Translations under genes and position numbers: made by a program | The notes under the pieces: model-generated | What the model was told of the DNA's origin: nothing | Seen by the model: only the letters and a program-made list of their open reading frames with translations | Database searches by the model: none | In this document: piece after piece, positions 8,652 through 16,602 of the stretch | Layout of the letters: every line of letters begins with the position of its first letter | How positions within the stretch are numbered: the stretch's first letter is position 1 | Source of the DNA: Gryganskiella cystojenkinii | Lineage: Eukaryota > Mortierellomycota > Mortierellomycetes > Mortierellales > Mortierellaceae | DNA length: 16,602 nucleotides | Direction: 5' to 3' | NCBI GenBank assembly: GCA_015852425.1 | Contig: JAAAIG010000615.1 | Coordinates: 7,219-23,820, forward strand

Positions 8652-11380
8652 ATGAATCTATCACAACTGGGACTCGCTATCGCCGCCAGTGCCCTACTGC
8701 TATCTGGAGCCGCTGTGCCCGCTCTAAGGACCGCCCCACCTCCCGACCCTTGTTTAGTTGCCACGTCCACCGCGGGTGTCATCGCTTATGATGTTGTGAA
8801 AAAATGTCTCGATGCCGATTTCCCTTTCCCAATCAACAATCGTCCCAAGACTGCAGATACAATCAAGAAACTGTTTGAGAACTCGTACGTCTTTAACGAC
8901 ATGGTCGAGACTCCACCTGACGTCCCGGGTTTGACCCTCATACCCGTTAATGTTGTCAAGGAAGTCGAGGCATTGGTCGGCAGTGGCGGCGGTACCAAAA
9001 GTGCCACCGCGGCTTTGACCCATCGTCAATTCCATGAGGGAATCGCGGATATCATGATAAAGGCCCGTGACGCCCATCTTGCCTACGTTATGGGTTGTTT
9101 CTCACAGTTTTCGTTTGATCATGGATTTATGACAGCGGATGTAGTCAACACCGCAACCGGTATACGGTCCCTGACTGTGGTGTATTCCGCTCCCAGCTTC
9201 AGTTCGCTCTCGAGTCTCAAATTCGAGCCTCTTCTTTGTACGGTTGCCACGATCAATGGTCAGGATGCTTATCAATTCCTTAAGACCTGGGCGGACAAGA
9301 ACGTGGATTCTTCCAAAGATGCATCCATCAGGTAAGCATGACTTTTTTGTCATTCAAAAAAAAAAAGAAAAAAAACATCCAACAGATTCTGGACCCCTCT
9401 TTTTTTGTTTTGTTGTCCACACGTTCAACGGTCTCTAACCTTTTATTTATTTTTTTTTTTTTGGCGTTCCAGATACAATGTTGCAATTTCTGGTCCATTC
9501 TTTTCAGCCGATGCCGCAGGCCAACTCGTCTTCGGTAAATTCCATCACCGCCAAAGGCTACCAGCAGAATCTTCTCTCAGGTTTGGGTTCAGTTGCCCGA
9601 ACCTCTGGGGCAATGATGCGATTAAACAGGTTGATGTCAAGTGGGGGGCGTCGTACAAAGGTGACGCGCTCACGGTCCCTCAATACTACAAAGCCCATTG
9701 TGCTCTACCCGAGGTAACTAAATCCTCGTCAGGCCCACAGACAGTCATGGACTCTGACAATCAGGACGACATGACCACGTCGAATGGTGAGGATCAATAT
9801 GATCAACAAGCACAGATTCCCTTCGATGAACTTCCAGTGCCGAAGCAACAAGAGGCCATCACCAAGACCGTGGAGGAATTCAAGGCCCTGCCGCAATGGC
9901 TGGTGAAACGGACTGAGGAAGTTATCCTTGGCCCTGACGCGGTCAATGGACCTAACAAGATCGAATGGACAGATGAGACGGATGAGCAAGTTTTACGAGA
10001 TCGCGTGGAAAGGATCCTCCGTGAAAAGCCATTATATGACCTGGTTCCCAAAATTCCCATTTTTGAACCGCCTCGTTTCACGGAGACGCACTTCACAGGT
10101 GAATTTAAAGCCGCCGATCAAGACTATCAAGTGCTGATCAACAGTCCTCTTGGAGTCCACGCAAGTAAGTTTTTTTGACCCCCTCCCCATACAACGCAAT
10201 GTTGACATCAATCCATTACATCGTTTCGATGAAACGAACATATCCCGACATAACAACATTTTCATTCTCTCGTCCCTAACGAAACATCATTGCACTGTTT
10301 ACTTAAATTGGTTTTTTTTCTTTGCAACTTAACACACACAAACAAACAGTTCTCCTCGGGGACAATAAGACGGGCATCATCAAGATCCCGACGTTTGACC
10401 CAGAGGGAGGCGACACCATCTTCGATCAGTTCTACGCAAATCTTGTCGAGGCCATTGCAGTCCTCCGTCCAGTGGCGGAGAAGTTGATTCTGGATGTCAC
10501 CCGCAATGGAGGCGGTAGTGTCTGTCTTGCCCGTTGGACATTGGATTTCTTCTTCCCCGACACACCCTTACCACCGACCAACATTTTACACTCGAATGTG
10601 GAAGACTTTTTCGTCTGGGCCGACTCTAGTTACAAGAAAAAATACGCACGTTCGACGGATCTGACTTTTGTTGACATGGATTATCTGTCTACGGTAATCT
10701 CGAATCCCAATCGTAGAGCGAACTTTACAGACTTCTTTACGGATGTCTGCACCGGTTTCAATAATTATAAACTCCCTGTCGATCCGAATGAAGAAAGTCT
10801 ACGACCTCGGGCGCTCAAGAAAGGCTATGTCTATGATCCGAAAAAGGCCTACCACCCTTGGGATCCAGAGGACATTCTTATCTTTGATGAGGGTACCTGT
10901 GGGTCTGCCTGTGCCACCTTCGCCAACCAAATGCATCAAAAGAACAAAGTCAAAGCGGCGGTGCTCATTGCTGGCACCAGCGAGGACGATGCCACGTTCT
11001 CGAGTTTCCCTGGTGGTCAGGTCTTGACATCCGATCGCTACTTTTCCGCCTACAAAAGTCTAAAGGGGATAGTCACGAGCTCAGACGACCCCGAAATGAG
11101 GAAAATCAGAACGGTGGTGGAACAGCTCGCGGAACCCTTCCAGCACGATGCCAAAATGACCCTCACCTGGCGACAGACTTATGACACGGGTAACGCCGAG
11201 GTTCTCTTTGCACCCGACAGCACAGGTCAACTCATCCCCGACTGGCCCAACTATGAAACGGCGCCGTCTTGGACAGATTACGCCTTTATTCCTGCCGATT
11301 TTCGCATTCCGATAACCCTCCAAAGCTATATTAGCTACCACTACTTGTGGGAGAATGCTCGTGATGCGGCTTGGGTATAA
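8652..11380 (+). CDS. Secreted CPAF-type S41 serine peptidase
   Basis: Three exons, 8652-9331, 9473-10164 and 10350-11380, join in frame to 800 residues; introns are 141 and 185 bases with gtaagc and gtaagt donors. Residues 1 to about 24 are a signal peptide. The fold matches the CPAF-like branch of the S41 (tail-specific protease) family, which in fungi includes UstP-like proteins. A probable catalytic His is H142 in KARDAHLAY. The S41 core strand LILDVTRNGGGS is at 503-514, and the nucleophile is Ser643 in GTCGSACATF. The acidic third residue is less clear; a glutamate near 741 (NAEVLF) is a candidate. An acidic, Gln/Asp-rich segment at about 309-347 looks disordered and may be a lineage-specific insert or activation loop. 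The substrate is unknown. The ATG at 8652 was chosen because the signal peptide begins there; the upstream in-frame extension has only a TTG. Neighbouring genes do not suggest a biosynthetic cluster. Confidence 0.87.
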
Positions 11381-11764
11381 ACTTTATGAGTGAAATACTG
11401 TGCCTTTGACCAAGAAATCTTCAGGTCCCTGCACGTGTTTGTTATGTTTGGTGACGAGAACTACAAGTTGGCCCAAAATGTTAGAGGCATCTCTAAGCGA
11501 TTATGACAAACACCCAGTTCAGGCAACGACCATAATAGGACTGATTGGACCAAAGAAACGGTAATATCATGCATTTTAAGACAGGGTGCTTTAGTATGAT
11601 ATAATATTGCGAACGATTATTAAAAAGAGGTGCCTGGAGCTGAGTGAAATTCACAGCTGGTGAAGGAGACTACTGGTAGCATAGAGACTATCACAATCGG
11701 ACAAAGCAAAGTTAAGGGCCGGTGGTAGAAGCGAAGAAGAAACTGATTAAAAACAATTGAGCGT
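11381..11764. other. Intergenic, no gene seen
   Basis: This is the 3' flank of the peptidase gene and the region where the 3' untranslated part or LTR of the minus-strand retroelement relic would lie. It contains an 11-base palindrome (gtgaaattcac, 11644-11654), but I could not identify an LTR boundary or a matching copy elsewhere in the window. Confidence 0.4.
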
Positions 11765-12575
11765 CAGAGGCTGACATTGTATGAGTGATTGCTACATGGT
11801 TCAGGACAATCATCGAGGTTTTTGGCTGGTTCTCGAGAGGTGGCGCTTACGTCATAACCAACCCATTCCACGAGGTGTTCCATCTTGTTGTAGCGAGTTG
11901 GCGAATCCAGGACAGAAATGGTCTCGTACCCAATCTCGCTATCAAACTCAATTAGCGCAGGCAGAGGAGGGACGCGGCAGGGATGGTGTTGGGGACACAG
12001 TATTCCAATAGTGAGACGGGAAGACAAGGTGCAAAACGGGGGGCATCGAGGCGGGGAGGTCAAGGCGGAAAGAACAACTGTTCACTGGCTCGAAGATAGT
12101 AAAAGGGCCAAGGTGACGAACATCCAGCTTGTCGCAGGGGCGAGCAGTCTTACCACTGGTGCGTTTGAGCCAGACTTGGTCTCCAGGAGCGAACAAAAGT
12201 CGGGGCTCAAGTCTTTCCATTGTAGGATCAAGCGTGTGACCTTCCTGCGCCAAAGCGATGAGATTTTCGGGTCGTTTTGGATTTGTTTAAGAACTTCCAG
12301 ACGATCGCGGGCAGAAGGGTTAGGGGCTGTGGTTCTTGGGATCCGGATGTTAAAACAGGAGTGGTATGTGTTGAGAGCGAAGACCTGAGTTTGTCCTGTG
12401 GCCGCATGGACGGTATTGTTGCAGAAGAGCTCGACAACGGGTCATATGTAGAAACGGAGTTATTGCTCCAAAGTAGCGTTGGTTCACTCGGCATTGGATA
12501 CGTGGCGGTTGGATAGGCGGCGGTTGAACGCAACGCTCAGCTGCACTCTCGTCATATTGACTCGAGATATAGTTG
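11765..12575 (-). mobile_element. Decayed Ty3/gypsy chromovirus pol fragment
   Basis: Read on the minus strand, this is the 3' end of a Ty3/gypsy pol polyprotein. From 12540 downwards comes the end of the integrase core (TLEQ, then NNTVHAATGQTQVFAL), interrupted by at least three stops in the frame that matches (TGA, TAA and TGA between about 12490 and 12440). Next, in the frame ending at 11948, comes the integrase C-terminal domain with PGDQVWLKR and KLDVRHLGPFTIFEPVNS. A frameshift near 11970-12000 then leads into a chromodomain (IGYETISVLDS, MEHLVEWVGYDV, EPAKNLDD) at about 11800-11945. The chromodomain behind integrase is the mark of chromoviruses, which use it to target chromatin. Reverse transcriptase, protease and both LTRs are missing here. 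The copy cannot be active by itself. Confidence 0.88.
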
Positions 12576-13103
12576 AGCACCCAGTAACAAAAAAAAGAAA
12601 GGAAAGGAAAAAACAGTCCGGCACTGGCTCCACGATGCTCTCTGAGACTTGATGTTCTTTAGTGGGAGGAAGCCATATGTGTATAAAATCGCGGAGAAGG
12701 AATCAGGCGCGACCAGGACTTAAGACGGAACTCAAAACTTGACATACCGTATAAGCCCGCTTTTCTCCCCTCTCCGTTTAAGACACTCTTGTATTTACTC
12801 TTGTCTTCTTTGTCAGCTGTGTTGCATGGGATTCATTTCATAAGAATGGTGTAGCAATTTACACATCTTGCACCACCCTTAGGTAGCTCCTGTCTCCTCC
12901 TCGTTACCTTTCCATCGTTGTCCTCTTTCGTATATAAACGTACCGATGCGCCTCTTTTCCCGTCAGTCTGAATCTCAAATACCCTCCTCTTAAAGCATTT
13001 AACCAAAACCACAGTCCACTAAACTGTCTATGTCTCCAGTATGATATTGCACACTCTACACAACTTCTGACCCTTCTGATCCCTCTTGTTACTCTTGACC
13101 ACC
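12576..13103. other. Unassigned spacer between retroelement remnants
   Basis: No gene was found. An A/G-rich run (12588-12615) follows the pol fragment. TATA-like strings occur at 12682-12688 (tataaaa) and 12931-12938 (tatataaa), followed by CT-rich sequence leading to the ATG at 13104. This would fit an LTR or promoter plus leader for the plus-strand remnant that follows, but I could not find LTR ends or a second copy. Confidence 0.35.
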
Positions 13104-13473
13104 ATGAATCCGAACAAACACAATTTTGCCGCCTCATCCGCAGGCCAACGTGATCAGGCAATTTTCAATATTCGCAACCCTCTTCAGTGCGTTTGCAGGG
13201 CCTGATACTCGACAACTCTGCTGTCCTCTCGAGATCTTCCCAAACTCATTCCCAAGCCAGCACCAGCAGCTCCCCGCTCACCCAGATCGCGACTGCGCTC
13301 CACAGTCTTGCTGACCTCAATATGATGACATTAAGTGCACATGCATTCAGACCTACCAAGAAAAGAAACGGATAGAGTGCGCCTTCCGGACGGGAGCTCT
13401 CACGCACGTGTCTGTAATGTTCGCGCGACAATTGACATCGAGACCGCGCAGATACTGGAAAAGCTCGTTATTT
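13104..13473 (+). pseudogene. Decayed coding remnant, possibly gag-like
   Basis: Three plus-strand segments in different frames follow each other and look like one coding sequence with frameshifts. The first, from the ATG at 13104 in good context (accaccatga), encodes NFAASSAGQRDQ and then AIFNIRNPLQ. A shift near 13187 leads to a Ser/Gln/Thr-rich stretch (LDNSAVLSRSSQTHSQAS, then SLADL) in the frame ending at 13375. A third segment from about 13340 (DRVRLPDGSS, then ATIDIETAQILEKL) stops at about 13473. The composition and the nearby chromovirus fragment suggest a retroelement gag N-terminus, but I do not recognise the sequence and see no zinc knuckle. It could equally be a decayed host gene. 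Confidence 0.35.
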
Positions 13474-13891
13474 AAACTGGGTTATCCCGTCTTGTTTGCA
13501 AATGACTACAATCCTCCCTTTTTTATGGTTAGGGCACGTATGCTGTTCGCCAACAATCGCACTCGCACACGCAAAGAAAACACAATTATGATGTAAGATA
13601 TTTGCCAGGCAAATGGTAGACACACCCTTCCCCGTCATTCGTGATTAAAAAGTTCACAGCCATCTTCAAGGCAAATTTTCTTAAGATATTATTGGAGCTA
13701 TTATACAGAATAAGAGGGAATATACAGAAAAAGTAAAGAGGGTGGGACCGATGGAACGGATCAAAACTCGAACAAGGCGACTCGGTGCAAGTGCACGGGT
13801 GTCAGCGAGCGCAAATATAAAGAATGACGACATGAGTCCAAATGATAAAAGAGTGCGCACGTAAAAGCGAGTTTCATGGCCTTCTTCTTTC
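13474..13891. other. Intergenic, 3' flank of F-box gene
   Basis: Nothing coding is recognised. The sequence next to the F-box stop codon should be its 3' untranslated region, on the minus strand. Open frames across 13681-13976 overlap the end of the F-box gene and look like chance frames. Confidence 0.45.
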
Positions 13892-16546
13892 TTAGGTACG
13901 GACTCCATAGTCCCAGACAAGGACCACGCCATCGTCCGCACCACTGACGATCCGGGTATCGCCCAAGCCAACACATGTCACGGGTCCATCATGTCCAGCC
14001 AGTGTGTAAAGACACCGGCCACTTTCTGTATCCCAGACCTTGATAGTTCGATCCAACGATCCAGAGACAATCCGCAGCTTGTCAAACGCCAGGGACCAGA
14101 CTCCTTCGACATGACCAAATAACGTGTTCAGACACTCGCCCGTCTCGACATCCCAGATCTTTAGTGTATTGTCCAATCCTCCAGTTACAATGATCGGCAT
14201 CATTGTTCGGGTCTCCGTGTCAGAGTTGGGATCATGCAGGGGCGATGGTGGTGCAGGTTCGACGACACCTGATCGGTTGATACTGCAGATGTTCGCAGAG
14301 GTCACTCCGTTTTGACTCTGGTCATGGTGCGCCTTCTTCCGCATTCGGTCGGCGATAATCGAAATTAGAGCATCCCCCGAAGTCTGCAGACACTGGACAC
14401 GTCCGACATGTCCGTTAAATGTCCTGAGGCAAGCTCTGGAAGCAATATCCCACAGCTTGACGGTCGTATCATCACTGGCCGAGACGAGAAGCTTCTTTTT
14501 GTAGATCTGGACCTTGTTGACGAGATCACAGTGACCCTTCAGGGTCGAACATTCGCCTGTCGCAAAGTTCCAGATCTTGATGGTCGCATCGACTGAACCA
14601 GAGGCCAGGATCCTGGAATCGAAATCCAATGTGACTACGCCATCGGTATGACCCTGCAGGGTTCGGATACATTGGCCGGTATGATAGTTCCAGATCTTAA
14701 GTGTCCTGTCCATAGAGCCTGAAATGAGCTTTGCGTCGTCGAAATGCAATGCGCGGACACAGAGAGCATGTCCCGTCAAGGTTCTCAAGCACTCGGCCGT
14801 CTCGATATTCCAGACCTTGATCGTGTTGTCGTATCCTCCAGTGATCAAGAACGAGTCATCGAATTGAAGACACATCACGCCGTCCGAATGGCCTCTAAAA
14901 GTTTTCAGGCGGTAGTTGCGTTTCCTCCAGTTACGTTCGACAATCAGACGTTCTGAATAGATCTCCTTCCAGGGTCGCTTCGTGATGACCTCTGGCTTGA
15001 CAGGTGGTTTTGGCGATTGGAACAATGGAGCTGCAGGTCGTGAGCTTCCTGAAGCGTGTCCATCTCGTGACTGAGAATTGGATGGTGGAGGTGAGGGTGA
15101 GCGGGAGGACTGACGAGTACGCTTGACGGCACGATCCTGGTCAACATCATCTGATACACTTCGACGGCGTGTTGGCCAATCTAACCCCGCAGAGCCCTCC
15201 GTTGGTGACAGAGAAGCTGTAGAGATGGGCGGTGAAGGATGTGATGGTGTCTTTGCAACGGTAGTACTCGACTGAGACTCTTGAAGATGATCGTAATCAT
15301 GATCATGGTAAGAGTCTGTGTTGGACGGTTGGCTCTGAGTTTGTTGTTGTGAATGCTGTTGTTGCTGCTGCTGATATTGTTGTTGTAGTTGCTGTTGTTG
15401 TTGCTGTTGATACTCGAGCTGCCTCTTGGTCCGGACCTTCTTCTTCTCCAACAGGGGTAAACCCCAGCCACATTTCGTGCATTTGAGTCCGATATGTTGT
15501 TCGCACATGCGATGCCAGACCACATCATCGTCCGCCAATCGTTTCCAGCTCTTGCAGACCTGGGCTGCATGACAGAGCGAGGTTGCATCGAGATAGGAGA
15601 GGATTCGAAAGGCGATTTCGGGTGGAGTGATGGAGAGGAAATCGATCCTCAACAGGGGTTGAAGGTGGTTTGAGAGAAAGGAGAGCTGGGGGACACAACA
15701 TTGGGTCAAGAGTCCACTGAGGACGAGTTGCCGAATGCTTGCAGGCGCGGATCCAAAGAGGGACCAGATATGGGAGATGATTTGTTGGTCTTGTTGGGGG
15801 AGTCGTTTGATATCCTATAGTAGAAGATGGTAAAAAATAGTGTGGGAAATGAAGAAAAAAAAAGAAAAATGACGGGGACGGGGGCATGGGCCAAAAAGAG
15901 GTTAGCACGATTGTAATGCTATGCTAAGGTAATCATGGATGTGGGTCGGATAGTACCCAGACAGGGGTATGTTTGTATGTTTGTTTAGGTATGTTTTGGT
16001 CGGATCATCGGAGGAATAAAATAACGAGGTTGTGTTCTGTGGAGGGATGTCTGGTGCTTATTTTTGTTTGCTGTGTGTGTGTATCCTGGCTGGAGACAAG
16101 CCATGCAAGGATGTGCCAGGAGATAAAAGAAAAAATAAGCGTTTCCGCTCTACCATACCACCACACAGGCACACAAAACATTTGAATGCTGCTGCATGGT
16201 GATTGGAGTGTTTGATTTGTGATTTTGTTTGTTTGGCAGAGGATTGACTAAAAATTGAATTCAATCATTTGTGTACCTGTTGAAGCTCATCCAGCTGGAT
16301 CTCATCAGCAGCTCGCTTGGAGCGCAAATCAGGTCGATGGCGATAACAAAGTCGCTTCTCTGCCTTGGCCGCCCTTGAATCTGCAGAGGACTTTTCCGAC
16401 CAGGAGAGGGTCGGGAAGGATGGTGGGAGGAGGTTCTGTTCTGAGGGCTGAACTGGGGCGAGATCCTCCATGGCATCGGGGTTGAGGCAAAGCGACGGCG
16501 CCAACAGATCCGATGAGTCTGTGGGCGAGGGCGAGTCGTATACCAT
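13892..16546 (-). CDS. F-box/WD40 SCF receptor, Met30/SconB type
   Basis: Two exons, 16546-16277 and 15814-13892, joined in phase 0, give 730 residues. It should be the substrate receptor of an SCF ubiquitin ligase: the F-box binds Skp1 and the propeller binds the target. In yeast and moulds this family (Met30, SconB, SCON-2, Pof1) controls sulfur metabolism through a bZIP activator. Residues 91-125 carry the family segment before the F-box (RLPQQDQQ, IWSLF). The F-box is at about 152-197 (PPEIAFRILSYLD), followed by the diagnostic VWHRMCEQHI and KCTKCGWGLPLLEKKK. Then come a poly-Gln tract (about 226-254), a Ser/Pro linker, RPWKEIYSERL, and seven WD40 blades (about 393-730); blade 5 carries a disordered insert of some 50 residues. 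The alternative Cdc4/Pop1 fits the KCTKCGWGLPLL block less well. The first in-window ATG is at 16546, but the frame stays open through a Thr-encoding repeat to the window edge, so the true start may lie outside. Confidence 0.9.
15340..15420 (-). repeat. CAA/CAG-rich poly-glutamine coding tract
   Basis: On the coding strand this is a mixed run of CAA and CAG codons broken by Leu, Tyr, His and Ser, encoding the Gln-rich linker between the F-box and the WD40 propeller. The interruptions indicate an older, partly stabilised repeat. Confidence 0.85.
15815..16276 (-). other. Long (462-bp) intron of the F-box gene
   Basis: The donor is gtacac and the acceptor ctatag. It is more than twice the length of any other intron in the intact genes here. 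Exons on both sides carry contiguous family sequence (ELQQ joined to DIKRLP), so no exon is missing between them. It contains low-complexity TG/TTTG-rich strings on the plus strand and a GCTAAC sequence about 90 bases from the acceptor. Confidence 0.8.
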
Positions 16547-16548
16547 TT

Positions 16549-16550
<2 letters not shown>

Positions 16551-16601
<51 letters not shown>

Positions 16602-16602
16602 G
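16551..16602. repeat. GTT/CAA trinucleotide repeat at window edge
   Basis: Fifty-two bases of pure GTT repeat (about 17 units) run to the last base of the window. On the minus strand it is an AAC/CAA repeat ending five bases before the F-box gene's first ATG. In that gene's frame it reads ACA (Thr). It is either a 5' untranslated CAA repeat or part of a poly-Thr N-terminus. Confidence 0.9.

Noticed and set aside
11644..11654. Palindrome gtgaaattcac as a possible LTR end
   Set aside because: No matching copy, no TG...CA boundary and no target-site duplication could be found.
13188..13199. A 12-base GT-AG 'intron' that would join two frames of the gag-like remnant
   Set aside because: It is far too short to be spliced; a frameshift is the simpler reading.
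15525..15908. 127-codon minus-strand frame overlapping the F-box exon and intron
   Set aside because: It is an alternative frame across an intron boundary; the true frame carries the Met30-family sequence.
1..16602. CRISPR array, bacterial operon or secondary-metabolite cluster
   Set aside because: There are no regularly spaced repeats, the genes contain spliceosomal introns, and the intact genes do not form one biosynthetic pathway.

Overview
The window reads as nuclear DNA of a filamentous fungus, most likely an early-diverging one of the Mortierella type. Genes are compact, with short GT-AG introns (roughly 75-190 bases, plus one of 462), GCTAAC-like branch sites, pyrimidine-rich leaders, a P450 tail of the kind I associate with Mortierellaceae, and a secreted kelch propeller protein with a membrane anchor. 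The lineage is an inference from protein resemblance; no search was run.

Layout. 1-1150 has no recognisable gene. About 1156-2217 (+) is a 5'-truncated, decayed cytochrome P450. 2449-5095 (-) is a four-exon gene for a secreted or surface kelch/galactose-oxidase-like beta-propeller with one transmembrane helix and a long cytoplasmic tail. 5096-6269 is a divergent intergenic region with small repeats. 6270-7843 (+) is a six-exon gene for the very-long-chain 3-oxoacyl-CoA reductase of ER fatty-acid elongation. 8652-11380 (+) is a three-exon gene for a secreted 800-residue CPAF-type S41 serine peptidase. 11765-12575 (-) is a decayed Ty3/gypsy chromovirus fragment (integrase end plus chromodomain), followed by a decayed, possibly gag-like, coding remnant on the opposite strand at 13104-13473. 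13892-16546 (-) is a two-exon F-box/WD40 gene of the Met30/SconB/Pof1 family, whose 5' side runs into a GTT/CAA trinucleotide repeat at the window edge.

Four genes look intact: kelch, reductase, S41 peptidase and F-box/WD40. All splice phases join in frame in my reconstructions (777, 336, 800 and 730 residues). They do not look like one pathway: there is one housekeeping lipid enzyme, one ubiquitin-ligase receptor and two secreted or surface proteins, interleaved with two relic zones (the P450 and the retroelements). I saw no CRISPR array, tRNA, rRNA or bacterial-type operon. The most unusual items are the P450 relic, whose heme-binding loop carries a stop codon while a GC-AG intron is preserved, the CPAF-type peptidase, and the back-to-back retroelement remnants.
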